Shown: positions 50,266 through 61,340, counted from the stretch's first letter. The stretch: 64,000 nucleotides of DNA from Brevipalpus yothersi (GCA_003956705.1 QZCP01000010.1:114448-178447); one strand, 5' to 3'. The notes: generated from the sequence alone by a model not told the origin. Numbers and translations are program-made.

Positions 50266-50364
50266 GTAAGTAAAAAACATTTTGATTGTTTTATGACTTC
50301 AATTTTTAACATTGATTACATTTATTCCTTTTTCTCTCTCTTGCTTTCTTCATCTGTCATTCAG
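50266..50364 (+). other. Probable 5' untranslated intron of the brainiac-like gene
   Basis: AAAG|GTAAGT donor at 50266 and a CTTTCTTCATCTGTCATTCAG acceptor ending at 50364 have strong consensus with a good polypyrimidine tract, about 115 bases before the start codon. No coding frame crosses it. Confidence 0.5.
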
Positions 50365-50480
50365 CTATTCAAGACAAGAGGGCAAGTTCGTATCCGACTG
50401 CCTAAGAATAAATTTTTGGCGATTCAAATTGTCAACATCTCTTGCGTTTGAAGATAGATGATTGTTATCGAATTACGATT

Positions 50481-51750
50481 ATGACCGCTGATATATGCAG
50501 CATTTTTCGCTCTTATGGTGGCAGATTATTTATTCGAAAAAGGATCAGAATTTTGTTTCTTGGCTGTGCGGTATTAATTGTATTACATTTTTTTGGAGTG
50601 TTTGTTCATCCTTTCGAGGTATCCTTCGATAACTTCGAGTATCCATTAATGCTCAAAAATCTTCCTCAAGTTATAGAAGGTCATATTAATGGTATCAATT
50701 TAAGTACAGTAGATCCTATCAATTTTTATAATCACAATTACTTGATCTCAAATGATGAGAAGTGTCTGAAACGTTCTACTCATGATTCAACAGCCTCCTC
50801 TGATCAGAAGAGTGAATACGACGATGAAATATTTTTAACATATGTGATCAAAAGTGCTCTCATGCACAATGCATCCAGACTTGTGATACGGAATACATGG
50901 GCAAATGAAGAACGATACTCAGATGTGAAAATGCGAAGAGTATTTGTTGTTGGTGATTGTGAAAAAAGTCTGCCTTATGATGAGGCTATCGAATGTGATC
51001 AAATGATAAGAAAAGAATCTTCTCAGTACAAAGACATAGTTCAAGCTGATTTTGTAGATACTTATTATAATAATACTATTAAGACGATGCTCGGAATGCG
51101 ATGGATAGTAGAACACTGTCCACGAAGTCAATTCATTTTTTTCGTCGACGATGACTTTTATGTTTCGCCAAAGAATTTATTGAAATTTATTCGAGATCCA
51201 TTGAGTGGTCTTGAGCTGCCTAGTAAGTCAAGCATGTACAAAAAATTACCTCAACTAGATGACCGATTGTATGGGGGATATGTTTTTCCGAATTCTTCAC
51301 CGGTAGGTATACACCATGAACTCTTAATTCCGAATGCGCGGTGATCGATTTAGATTCACCACTTCTCATCAAGAATAGAGAAGTAATCCTTATCACTCTC
51401 TCTTTCAGATGCGACATCGAACCAGTAAGTGGTACATCCCATTATCTGAGTATCCTTATGCTAAGTATCCACCATATGTATCTGCTGGAGCCTATGTTTT
51501 ATCTCTAAGAGCACTGCAAGAAATGTATTATGCAAGTCTTTATACCAAGCATTTCCGATTCGATGACATATACGTTGGAATACTTGCCAACAAGATATCT
51601 CTCAATCCTCTTCATAATGGTCATTTTTATTTCTGGAGAAAGCCTTATGATCCATTGGAATATTCTAATGTGATAGCATCTCATGGATTTGACAATCCCT
51701 ATGAACTGGTTAAAATCTATTTGGATCAAAAATCTAGAGGAAATGCTTAA
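50481..51750 (+). CDS. brn: Brainiac-like beta-1,3-glycosyltransferase (GT31), 2 exons
   Basis: Golgi type II enzyme. Drosophila Brainiac adds beta-1,3-GlcNAc to mannosyl-glucosylceramide in arthro-series glycolipids and is needed for Notch/EGFR-related epithelial signalling. Exons 50481-51302 and 51409-51750 join in phase 0 for 387 residues. Seen: signal anchor about 30-50 (ILFLGCAVLIVLHFFGVF), RLVIRNTWAN (IRxTW), YKDIVQADFVDTYYNNTIKTM (QxDFxDxYxNxTxKT), FFVDDDFYVSPKNLL (DxD motif), and HRTSKWYIPLSEYP, YPPYVSAGAYVLS, FRFDDIYVGILA, a combination closest to Brainiac. Acidic EDV is replaced by DDI, as in the brainiac group. The ATG at 50481 is the first in frame. Confidence 0.92.
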
Positions 51751-52412
51751 TTTTTCTCAAGCTTTGATTCTCTACTCGTAAAAATTGATCAGGAAGTAGG
51801 AATTTCTTGCTTAACATGATCATGATGATTTTTTCAAAGTCAAACAATTATAAGAAAACTCGTTTTCCTGTTTGAAAATTCAAGACAAAATTTCAAGCTA
51901 CCGATGATCTGAAATTTATTCAGTAAAAGACTGTTTCATCAAAACTGATCAGTCCTGACGAATAGTTTCATCTCTGAGAGATTATTTCGCAAGCATTGAA
52001 TCTTAAGATCTGATTCAGATTAGCCATTTCTGTAAGAAGAACAGTCCTAAGTACATTTCAAAATCAGCCACATCAAACAGTTAGAAAGAATAAAGGAATG
52101 TGTAGCACCATAAAGAAAAATGAGCTGTGCAAGATGTGCATAAGATCAATGAGGCAACCCGAATTTAAATCGAAAACGTGATCCCTAACCCAATCTATGG
52201 TCTCTCAATTTTGATTAGAAGAATTGATGGCGGGGATGAGTGAATCGATTCTCGAATTGTATCATAATCAATAATCAACACCATCATTATATAATAGTAA
52301 ATAATATTTGACACACTGCTCATCATCGTGAAAAAACAATCATTCGATCCCCTGGAAAAATGTAGTAGTTTTCTTCGATGTCTACTGCTACCACGTCAAA
52401 CATGTTTCAAGC
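51751..52412. other. Intergenic between brainiac-like and TPD52 genes
   Basis: Convergent 3' flanks. An AATAAA at 52089-52094 may serve the brainiac-like gene. No gene seen. Confidence 0.4.
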
Positions 52413-53804
52413 TTATCCTTTAAGAATACTTTTCTCTTCCGCAATGGTTGGAGTTGTGGCTGGAGTATTTGTTTGAGATGCTCGTCGTTCAGTACTGTTT
52501 AATGCGTCCTCAAAACTGTTGGTACTGTTGCTTCTTGATCCTGTCATACGCTCCTGAGAAAGAGAGAAATAAGAGAAGATCGATTACGATCAGTGATTCT
52601 AGGAATTTGAACAATCATAATTTCCGATTTCACAGACAATAAACAGATATGATTACAAAAGTGTGAACGAAAAAATGAAGATGAAGTAAAATGTATCATC
52701 ATTATAACATGGGTGGTGGTGTTGTTATTGTTTCATAGGTAGGTAGGTAGGTAGGCTATCGTAGGCTTTGGTAGGGAAGCCTCATAGAAGCTGATTATCG
52801 ATGAGTTACTCAATGATAAGTCAGCTATTTTTTTCTACCACAGTGTATATCAATGGATAACAATCCCCATGTAATGGCTCTTATTGCTGTCAGTTTGTCA
52901 TTGTCAAGATCATCAATTGTCAAATTACCTTAAGAGATCCGGTAGCTGAAGCCACTCGCTCCTCGAATGATTTGAAGGCGTTTGAATTCTTAACCTCGCC
53001 CAATCTACGAGCCACACTTCCTCCAAGACTTCCGATAACTGAAGTGGTCCTTTCGCCTACAGCCTTAACAGTTTCGGTGGTCTTTTGATATCTATTTTCA
53101 AGATGAATGATGATGAAGGACACATGATTAGAAATTGGAATACAAAATTGGTAAATATAACATTTCCATAGGTACTGAACAATCACTAAGAGAGAGAGAG
53201 GAAGGCAAGAGAGATGATGAAGAAGAACATACGCTGGAGCTGAGAAGATTCCGAGTCCGGAACTGTTTTTGGCCGCATCAGAAAAAATGGAGAAAATAGT
53301 AGCATTGAATTGGTTAGTGTTATGAGTGTAAAGGCAGTACGGTGACAGCAACAAAGAGTGTATATAACTTGTAATTGATTTAAAAAAATGATAACGACAA
53401 TCAAGAGAGTGAGAGAAAACGAAAAGATTGGGAAGAATTTATAAAAATCATCACTTACGCTGTTGATTCTTGAATGGTTTTCATTCCTTGGCCAACTTCT
53501 TCTCGGAATTCCTCCCATACCGTGATACCAAGTTTTCGTTTTAAATCAGATGCATGTCGTATTTTCGATGCAAGAACTTGTCGCAATGTTTGAATTTCCT
53601 CCTCAGTCTATACAAAATGAAAACATATAATTTAATCAATCATCCACAACAATCACTGCTCCACAGATTGTGTCCACTTGTGTAACAGGCAAGTGCTAGG
53701 GAAAAAAATTATATCATATCACAACACACACACATACATACCCTAGCCAAATCGGATCGTAATTCTTCCTCTGATCTAGTCTCTTGTTCTGGTTCCATAT
53801 TCAT
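52413..53804 (-). CDS. TPD52: Tumour protein D52 (TPD52) family protein, 5 exons
   Basis: Small coiled-coil adaptor of the TPD52 family, linked to vesicle traffic and membrane dynamics. Exons (minus): 53742-53804, 53459-53607, 53233-53262, 52929-53091 and 52413-52553, all GT-AG and in phase, 181 residues. The order follows the vertebrate proteins: SEEELRSDLARTEEEIQTLR then VLASKIRHASDLKRKLG form the coiled coil (about 11-50); GLGIFSAPA is encoded by the 30-base micro-exon; then YQKTTETVKAVGE, SVIGSLGGSVARRLGEVKNS and FKSFEERVASATGSLK; then a low-complexity Ser/Thr tail. Family members are heavily alternatively spliced, and the 30-base exon keeps the frame whether included or skipped. It is divergent from DPH1. 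Confidence 0.95.
52734..52755. repeat. (GGTA)n short tandem repeat
   Basis: Five copies of a 4-base unit inside the last intron of the TPD52 gene, on the plus strand. Confidence 0.85.
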
Positions 53805-54457
53805 TTTTCACAATATTATTCACTTGCCAACCAAACACACACACTGTCAACAGTTGAACAGTAAAATTCTGAGTTATTATGAAACAGATATTCACATACA
53901 CACAGACAAAAACAAAAGGTATTGGTAATGGCGACTTGCACAGTTTTTTTTAATGCATTCAACAGACAGACTCTTTAAACACAGGTAACACGCACACTCT
54001 TCACCATACTCTTTGCCTCTTTGCTTTGCTCTCTCTTCCAAGTCCAGGATCATCATGATAATATCATGATGCATCATCATCATTTCAACGCGGCTATACA
54101 TACACCGATTCTGGATTCTGGCTACTTTACTTCATGAGATTATGTCTGTATCGACCAGTGTAGATTGCCCAACATCATCAGCAACAACTGAAACAACAGG
54201 TTATAGTGTATACCGGTACCAATGATGTGAAGTTGTGGGGAAAAATTGTGCCATTCGATGAGGAATAAGTTAATAGTATAGTCTTGTTGGTGGTATGAAT
54301 TTCATGGTGTAGGAGTTATAATAGTTTTTTGGATTTAACAACATGTGAGATACATGCTGTGTATGTGTATGTGTGAGAACTTTTTGAGCTGTATTGTTGT
54401 GAAACTTCTTTGCAATCTTAATCTGGATAGTTTTAGTAGTTAAATTGGCACCACAAA
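53805..54457. promoter_or_regulatory. Divergent promoter region between TPD52 and DPH1
   Basis: About 650 bases between the start codons of two genes transcribed away from each other. It contains several ATCATG/CATGAT runs near 54045-54080 but no clear core element could be assigned. Confidence 0.4.
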
Positions 54458-55738
54458 ATGAGTGAACCAATACGAGTTGTGGCCAAGCCGGTTGCAGAAC
54501 GTAAAACAATTAAAGTTGGACCAGGATCTGGTGTGCCGGAGGAAATATTTCATGATGCTGATTTGAATCGAAGAATTCAAATGGAATTACCTGGTAATTA
54601 TAATTTTGAATTGCCTAAAGTGGTGTGGAGAATTCGTTCTGTAGCCGCATCCCGTGTGGCTCTACAATTTCCTGAAGGCTTGTTCATATTTTCAACTGTG
54701 ATCTCAAGTATTATTGAACAATTCACTGGAGCTATCGTTTTGATTATTGGAGATGTTACTTATGGAGCTTGCTGTGTGGATGATTATCTCACCTCACTGG
54801 CACAATGTCAGCTATTGGTACATTTTGGACACTCTTGTCTTCTGCCACCGAACAGCATTCTCGATGGAGTTCGAGTGATGTACGTTAGTGTTGAAGTTTG
54901 TTTCGATTATTGGCATTTTATAGAAACTTTCAAGCTTAACTTTGAATCATTCAAAGAAAAGAAAATAGCCTTCTGTGCAACTGTACAATTCATCTCATCT
55001 ATTCAAAAAGTATCTCAAGAGCTTAATGATCAAGGATATCAAACTATGGTTCCTCAAGTTCGCCCTCTTTCTCGTGGTGAAGTGCTTGGATGTACAGCAC
55101 CTAGGTTGGATCATGATACTCATTGTGTCATCTCTGTTGCTGATGGTAGATTTCATTTGGAAGCTGTCATGATCGCTAATCCTTGGATGAAAACTTTTTA
55201 CCGTTATAATCCATACGATAAGCAATTCACTCGTGAATTCTATGATTTTGAAGACATGATACAACAACGTATCAGGGCAATCGATAAAGCTCGTTGTGCA
55301 GTTAAACGAAATGGTACTTTTGCTTTTGTACTTGGAACTTTGGGTAGGCAGGGAAGTCCTCGAGTGCTGAACAATCTGATTCGAATGTTCGAAGAGAAAG
55401 CACCGGACTGTAATTATCTAACTTTTTTAATCCCTGAAATAAAACCGTCCATGCTTCAAGAGTTCGGGGACACCGTTGACGTATGGGTCCAGACATCGTG
55501 CCCAAGATTAAGTGTAGATTGGGGTGAGGAATATTTTCAATATCCCCTATTGAATCCTTACGAGTTCCAACTCATGATAAAATATCTTGATCAACCAGAA
55601 ATTGGTAGAGAAATCTTTCTCTCCAAACTATCTGACAACAGAGAAGATCCAGCTTATCCAACTGATTTCTATTCAAGCTCAAGCGCTGGCAATTGGACAC
55701 CAATCCATCGATGCAACAAAACCTGTTCTTGTAAATAG
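54458..55738 (+). CDS. DPH1: Diphthamide biosynthesis protein 1 (DPH1)
   Basis: Partner in the DPH1-DPH2 enzyme that makes the first step of diphthamide on eEF2: a 4Fe-4S centre cleaves S-adenosylmethionine and transfers a 3-amino-3-carboxypropyl group to the target histidine. The single exon encodes 426 residues. Three cluster cysteines are visible in conserved settings: GDVTYGACCVDD (Cys105/106), LGCTAPRL (Cys212) and QTSCPRLSVDWG (Cys348). Other family text: LPGNYNFELPKVVWRI, ALQFPEGL, VHFGHSCLLP, ADGRFHLEAVMIANP, RYNPYDKQFTREFYD, VLGTLGRQGSPRVL. Closeness to DPH1 over DPH2 rests on LGTLGRQG and the full cysteine set. Poly(A) signal at 55766-55771. Confidence 0.96.
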   Translation: MSEPIRVVAKPVAERKTIKVGPGSGVPEEIFHDADLNRRIQMELPGNYNFELPKVVWRIRSVAASRVALQFPEGLFIFSTVISSIIEQFTGAIVLIIGDVTYGACCVDDYLTSLAQCQLLVHFGHSCLLPPNSILDGVRVMYVSVEVCFDYWHFIETFKLNFESFKEKKIAFCATVQFISSIQKVSQELNDQGYQTMVPQVRPLSRGEVLGCTAPRLDHDTHCVISVADGRFHLEAVMIANPWMKTFYRYNPYDKQFTREFYDFEDMIQQRIRAIDKARCAVKRNGTFAFVLGTLGRQGSPRVLNNLIRMFEEKAPDCNYLTFLIPEIKPSMLQEFGDTVDVWVQTSCPRLSVDWGEEYFQYPLLNPYEFQLMIKYLDQPEIGREIFLSKLSDNREDPAYPTDFYSSSSAGNWTPIHRCNKTCSCK

Positions 55739-55765
55739 TTTAATTTTTTATTCACCTTTTTTCGC

Positions 55766-55771
55766 AATAAA
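55766..55771 (+). terminator. Polyadenylation signal of DPH1
   Basis: AATAAA 28 bases past the stop codon, with T-rich sequence around it. Confidence 0.6.
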
Positions 55772-56072
55772 TTTTCCTCTTGATTGTAAATCGAACTTTC
55801 AATTTTTGATAATCTCAATGAACGCAGTTCAGTCAATTTAAAAGTCTTGGTTGATATGAGTCTCGAAAGTATCAGATACCTCCACGTGCTTGTAGCATGA
55901 AGTTTCTGACTGAAAGTTGTTTTGAATTAATTTTTTTTGGATGAATTGAATATATTATCTTGGTTAAACACATCAATTAGATTTGATTGGTTTCTGTTGG
56001 ATTGTGATATTTTTATATGGTGCTTCTTTTGTTGTCTTGGTGGAGGAACAAGTGAATCAGCAAGGTTTGAAT

Positions 56073-58288
56073 ATGGGAAAAAAGAAAGAGAAGAGAAGTG
56101 CTCCCGGCTCGGCAAGTGAATCAGATGGTGAAGCGGTTGATGATGAAAAGTATGATCGTCTACTAAAAACGGTGTCTAAATTGGATAATAAGGAAGATGA
56201 GAAGAAAAAAATTAGCTTGAGAAGTGAGCCAGCATTGAAAGTGAGCGAATTTGCTCTGCTCAACGATGGTAAATCTAAAGTCAAGATACATGAATTGATG
56301 AAAAGTGTGAAGGATAAAAGTGGCAAGATCAGGAAACAGTTGAGAAAAATATCACATAAAAAGATTATTGATGTACCTTTGGAAACACCGCAAGCTAAAG
56401 AAATTCAACGTAAAGTTTTGTATGAAGAGACTGGTAAAGAGATTTCCAAATGGGATCCAGTTGTGGATCAAATGAAACAGAAACCTCACATCGAATTGCC
56501 TCTTGAGAAGCCAAACCTATCGTAAGTGAATTTTATTTCTCGTTTGATAATATTGTACTAATTAAAGAATTTTGTCCGCATGAAGAGATGTTCCAGCCTT
56601 CAAGAAAACTCAAGATTTGAGACCCAGAACCGATTTGGAGAGGGCTATTCAAAAAGCATTAGGAAAATCTGAAAACGTTATTAGAGATAACAAAGCTTTG
56701 ACTGATGCAGAGGAGAAGCTTCTCAAAGCTATGAGTCTTGAAGAAGCTCGAGAAAGGCATCGACAATTGCAAAAAATGCGAGTTTTACAATCATATCAAG
56801 AGAGTAAGCTCAAGAGAAGAGCAAAAATTAAGTCCAAAAAGTATCATCGTCTTCTTAAAAAAGAAAAACTCAAGGAAGAGTTGAAAGAGTTTGAAGAAGC
56901 TAAAACCAAAGATCCTGAAAAGGCTTTAGAGAAATTGAAACAATTGGAAAAAATGAGAGCTCTTGAAAGAGCAAGCCTCAAACATCTCAACACGGGAAAA
57001 TGGTCTAAACACAACAAACTTCGAGCTAAATATGATCAAGGTGCACGAGAAGCAATGAGTCAACAGATGGAAATTAATCGTCGTCTCATGAGTGAGGTCA
57101 AAGCATTGGAGGAGGAAGAACCAGAAGAGTCTGATTTCGAGGAAGCAGCTGAGAATGCCGAATTAATGGGAGCCGATGAGTATGATGATGATAGAGAATT
57201 TGAGGATAACCCTTGGATTAGAAAACAGAGTAGAAGCAAGACTATAATTGAGTCTTGTCCTGTAGATTTGGAACCAGAAACTCTTGATACTCGCCTTTCT
57301 GATTCAGAAACAGATCCTCCTGAACTTGACAATAAGATATCCAAACTAGATGTTTCTGACCCTTCACCTAAAGTTTTAGAATCTGACATCAATGAGCCTG
57401 CTTCACTAGCAGCTAAAGAAAAGGATAAGTTATCTGATCATATACCAGCACCTGTGTCATCACGAAAGCAAAAACCTGCGAAAAAAGAGTCCAAAACCCC
57501 TGAGAACAAAACATCAGCTCAGAAGAATCATGTTTCTTCCTCAGAGAATGATGATCAATCCGAAACAAATCAACCAGCTTCATCATCAATAGATCCCAAA
57601 AAAGTTTTGGAAGTTGAAACTAAGAAAATAGGGGTTTCTTTTCCTAAGTTGCAGGAGGTGTATCAAGACGATGATTCTAGTGAAGATGAAGACCTTCAGA
57701 GTGATGATGATGAGAGGCGCAAAATGATCGCTGAAGCTTTTGCTGGTGATGATGTCATTGCTGATTTTGTATCTGCGAAGAAAAGAAAGCAACAATTGGA
57801 AGGATCACAAGATATTTGTACCTTCCTACCTGGATGGGGCCATTGGTCAGGACCAGGTATGAGACCCAATAAGCGTCTCAAGAAGAAACTTACCATTCGT
57901 GCTCAGAAAAAACGGAGACAAGATGATACGATTGGAAATGCAATCATATCTGAGGAAGCTGATAAAACCATTAAAAATTTTATGGTGAGTATGATCATTC
58001 TGACTGAAATTTGTGCTTTTCACACAAGCTTTCTTCTCATTTCTACAGGTTAAAAATTTACCATTCAATTGTAAAACAGCTAGGATGTTGGAAAAAACTG
58101 TCAAAGAACCAATTGGACAGAATTGGAATTCTGAAACTCAATTCAGACACAATGTTCATCCGAAATTATCAGTTAGAATGGGCAAGATAATTGAGCCAAT
58201 GAATGAAAGTGCTCTGATCAAAAAGCCTCCGCGCAATAGGAAACCTCTTGACAAAGTTTCTCTTGCTGCAGATTTGATTCCTATTTAA
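56073..58288 (+). CDS. UTP14: U3 snoRNA-associated protein 14 (UTP14), 3 exons
   Basis: Nucleolar component of the small-subunit processome, needed for 18S rRNA maturation; in yeast it activates the helicase Dhr1. Exons 56073-56521, 56586-57984 and 58049-58288 give 695 residues (human UTP14A 771). Seen: acidic N-terminus, SLRSEPALKVSEFALL, ISKWDPVVDQMK, the core AMSLEEARERHRQLQKMRVL then KIKSKKYHRLLKKEKLKEEL, RASLKHLNTGKWSKH, a long acidic/serine middle, EAFAGDDVIADFVSAKK, and the C-terminal LPGWGHWSGPGMRP with PIGQNWNSETQF. These match the Utp14 family order exactly. The start is the first ATG in frame after a non-ATG open stretch, followed by a lysine-rich nuclear signal. Poly(A) signal at 58338-58343. 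Confidence 0.96.
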
Positions 58289-58337
58289 TTAGTCCCTGCT
58301 TGAATGCTTGTTGTTAATTTATACTATTTTGCATAAC

Positions 58338-58343
58338 AATAAA
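58338..58343 (+). terminator. Polyadenylation signal of UTP14
   Basis: AATAAA 50 bases past the stop, followed by a GT-rich tract (ttgtttgtttgttg) typical of the downstream element. Confidence 0.7.
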
Positions 58344-58643
58344 TTTGATTCATTTGTTGATAGAAAAAGTTGTTTGTTTGTTGTCATATTTCTTCTCGAT
58401 CCTCGACTTTGTCCATTTTTCTTATCAAAATTCACATCACTGGATGTTTTCTGGTGGTAATCTGTTGGATAGGTTCTCACTCTCTAGCCATTATGAATCA
58501 CAATTGCTGTAGCAATCAGTGATTAATCAAAATCTTGACAATAAAAACTTTCTTCTTGATTATCGAGAAAAAGTTATTCGAAAGTTCTAGATCACATTGA
58601 AAAGTTCAAAAAACAAGAGGCGCCACATGTAACGTTCTAAAAA

Positions 58644-58660
58644 TGACGTAGATGTGACGT
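58644..58660 (+). promoter_or_regulatory. Pair of TGACGT half-CRE motifs
   Basis: TGACGT at 58644-58649 and again at 58655-58660, 11 bases apart (one helical turn) and about 180 bases upstream of the coiled-coil gene. This is the CREB/ATF binding core; function is inferred. Confidence 0.3.
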
Positions 58661-58836
58661 ATTTTTTCGAATTTTTATTCATTTTCTATTCTTTTCTTTT
58701 GTTTCGATTCGCTTTTTGTCCGAGAAAGAAGTTTCAATTACGCTTTGATTTTGTGTGAAGAATTGTCTCTCTTGTCAAAAGATTTGAAAAGTATTTGATT
58801 TATAATTGAATTTCATTGCAAATTTGTTGAACAAAA

Positions 58837-59277
58837 ATGGATCTAAAAATTCCGATTGAAGATTGGAAAGGCGATTGTAATAGCCTACGAAAAGCGTTGG
58901 ATGATCGTCTTCAGTTGGCTCGCTCTCTTAAGCGTGAGATTGCTGAGACACTTCAAAAGATCAACACCACCAAAGTTAAATCGGCCTGTTCTCTGGATTC
59001 AAATACAATGCTGGAAAAAATGGATGCCGAGTTGGTGAAATCGTTGGAAGAAATTGTGAAGCCACTCGATGAGGCAATTGAGGATAAAAATCGAAGCCAA
59101 GGATCTATAAAAGATCAAGAGGCAAAGGAATTGTAAGTTTTAACATTATCGCCCTTTTTGATTGAAAAATGCTTCAACCATTTGCCTCTCTTTCTCTCTA
59201 TCAATAGTACCAACTATTTGGACAAGATGAAGAGAAACTTTTCAACTTTGTCAACTCTAAAAAATATGGAAGAGTAA
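58837..59277 (+). CDS. Small coiled-coil protein, function unknown, 2 exons
   Basis: Exons 58837-59132 and 59208-59277 join in phase 2 to give 121 residues. It starts MDLKIPIEDWKGDCNSLRKA and is rich in Leu, Lys, Glu and Asp with heptad-like spacing through most of its length, ending in a helical segment NYLDKMKRNFSTLSTLKNMEE. No signal peptide or membrane segment. Size and composition recall small helical subunits of larger assemblies (kinetochore, Mediator, augmin or BLOC-type), but I cannot place it in a family. The splice junction has good GTAAGT and polypyrimidine/CAATAG signals, and the TGACGT pair upstream supports a real gene. Confidence 0.75.
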
Positions 59278-59759
59278 TCTGTACTCTTCAAACCCAGTTA
59301 TCATCTCTTACTCTAATATGAGCTCATACATGAAGTTAAAGGAACACTCAATCAAACCCCCTATTTAATCATTCTTTTTTTTCTCTGATCAATATATATA
59401 TAATATATATATATATAATCTCAAATGAAGAATTTATTCCAATCACAATGTTCTGTTCAATAAATGTTCAATATTATCACAGTACGATGTTGGTGGAAGC
59501 GAGAGAGCGGAAAAGAGCCAAAAGAGAGGAAAAAGCGAATCAAGCGGGTGAATCAAGATCCAATAGAAATCAAAAGCGCGCTCATACATTGTTTATGAAG
59601 AACAGAGAAAAAAAGGAAACAAACTTTCTTTCTCTACTTTTTCACCCTTAAAAGCTTAAGTGCATGTCCATGTTCTGGTAGTTTTAAATCCATCTTTTAC
59701 CTTTTTTAATCATTCCCACCACATTCATACCTACACCAAAGTGATTAGTGATTAGTGTG
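59278..59759. other. Intergenic with a short (TA)n tract
   Basis: An AT dinucleotide tract at about 59391-59418. A 60-odd-codon basic open frame at 59484-59651 has no family resemblance and is not called. Promoter of the next gene is presumed here. Confidence 0.4.
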
Positions 59760-61340
59760 ATGATGAGAGGTAAAAAGCGTCCACCATTAACACCGACTAC
59801 TAAGGCCCGAAAGAAAGCTCGCTTCTTCAATCTATTCATCAAATGTGATACTTCTTCATCTCCTTCTTCTTCATATTCATCAACATCTTCACCGGTCATT
59901 GTTAACATATTGGATGAAGAAACCGAAGTTTATTATGAGCTGAAAGATAGTGATGTGGAGAATGATCAGAGTAATCATGATGCCAGTGATAATGTTGCCA
60001 GTGATCATGGTGAAAGCAATCATAGTGAGAGTAGTCCTGCTGAAGATGACCATGTTGAGAATAATCATGTTGAAAATGATCATGTTGAGATAGATCAAAG
60101 TGATGGAAAAGATGTGATTGAAATAGTGGAAGAAGAAGATGATGGTGTTGTTGTAGTTACAGAAGAAGAGGTGATTAAGGATACTGAGCCATGGGCATGT
60201 AAATATCGACCGAAAACAATGGACGAAATGATTGGTGAAGAATCTACGTTCTGTCAGATAAGAAGATATCTGCATGATTGGGGTGGTGATGAGTTCAATA
60301 GGGTACCATTAATTTTTGGTCCACCCGGTTGTGGTAAGACATCTCTTGTGTACGCATTGGCCAAAGAGAAAGATTACGAAGTTTTCGAGATCAATTGTGG
60401 CTCAACATCGAAAGTGTTAAATTTTACCGATAAATTGCGTGAATCTATTCACAATAATCAAGTTGGTCGATGTGGATCAACAATCACATCATGGACATCA
60501 CCATCACTATTAGCAGGATCTCAGGAATCAATACGACAACTGTCCAAAGTGGTACTCAATTCTAGATCATTAATTTTATTCGATGATTTAGATTGTATGC
60601 TAGATGAGGAAGAGACCGGCTTTTGGAAAGCACTAAACCATTTGATACAGGATAGTAGTAAACCAATTTTTTTAACAGCAAGTCGTTTCGAATTTATTCT
60701 TAATTCAATGATCAATCATGTTGAAGTTTTACGTATGCAACCTCTAGAAGATGCCATCATTGTCCAATCATTGAACAATATTTGTGATAAAGAATTACCT
60801 GGAACTCATGAAAAAGAATTGGATCCAGCGTTAGTCTCTCAATTCAATGGTGACATGAGAAAAGCCATCAATGGATGTCAATTTAATCGTAGGCGGCTGA
60901 ATAAACTAGAGCCTAATCTTGTTGAAGATTCTAGCAATATATGTACAAATTTTTTAACCCAAAGACTACACTATGATACACTGTGTTTAGAGGATATTTT
61001 ATCTAAATTGGAGAAACCTTATTCAGATTTATCATATCTAGAAACTTCTTTACATCAACTGAATGAGAAAGTTTTTCCAGATTATCATCATCATCTACAC
61101 TCAAATCAACTATTACCATCGAATCGTTTTAATGAATTCAAGGCAAAAATAGGATCTTTGGAGAGAAAATTCGCTCGTACAATGAATCCAACAAGCCTGC
61201 ATGTCAACTTTAGTCCATACATATCCATGTTGGAAAGTCATAATGGAAATATGAGATATAGAACTCGAGGATCAAGATTACAAAAATCAACAAATTTTAA
61301 TGTTGATGACTATTTATTCAACAAAGTTATGCAAACATAA
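59760..61340 (+). CDS. ATAD5/Elg1-like clamp-loader AAA+ ATPase, short form
   Basis: AAA+ protein related to the large subunit of the alternative RFC complex that unloads PCNA from chromatin. The single exon encodes 526 residues from the first ATG of a pair. Seen: basic start (KKRPP, KARKKARF), acidic Asn/His/Glu-rich stretch about 60-140, then WACKYRPKTMDEMIGEE (matching the WxEKYxPxxxxELIGN entry of ATAD5), Walker A GPPGCGKTSLVYALA (about 187), FEINCGS, Walker B SLILFDDLDCMLDEE (about 268), and sensor 1 KPIFLTAS. DDLD in place of the FEEVD-type Walker B of ATAD5 is a variation. Human ATAD5 is more than three times longer because of an N-terminal PCNA/USP1-binding region absent here. It is less like RFC1, as no BRCT domain is present. 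Confidence 0.8.
   Translation: MMRGKKRPPLTPTTKARKKARFFNLFIKCDTSSSPSSSYSSTSSPVIVNILDEETEVYYELKDSDVENDQSNHDASDNVASDHGESNHSESSPAEDDHVENNHVENDHVEIDQSDGKDVIEIVEEEDDGVVVVTEEEVIKDTEPWACKYRPKTMDEMIGEESTFCQIRRYLHDWGGDEFNRVPLIFGPPGCGKTSLVYALAKEKDYEVFEINCGSTSKVLNFTDKLRESIHNNQVGRCGSTITSWTSPSLLAGSQESIRQLSKVVLNSRSLILFDDLDCMLDEEETGFWKALNHLIQDSSKPIFLTASRFEFILNSMINHVEVLRMQPLEDAIIVQSLNNICDKELPGTHEKELDPALVSQFNGDMRKAINGCQFNRRRLNKLEPNLVEDSSNICTNFLTQRLHYDTLCLEDILSKLEKPYSDLSYLETSLHQLNEKVFPDYHHHLHSNQLLPSNRFNEFKAKIGSLERKFARTMNPTSLHVNFSPYISMLESHNGNMRYRTRGSRLQKSTNFNVDDYLFNKVMQT

Noticed and set aside
59484..59651. Basic Arg/Lys/Glu-rich frame before the ATAD5-like gene
   Set aside because: Composition is driven by AG-rich sequence; no splice or family evidence.
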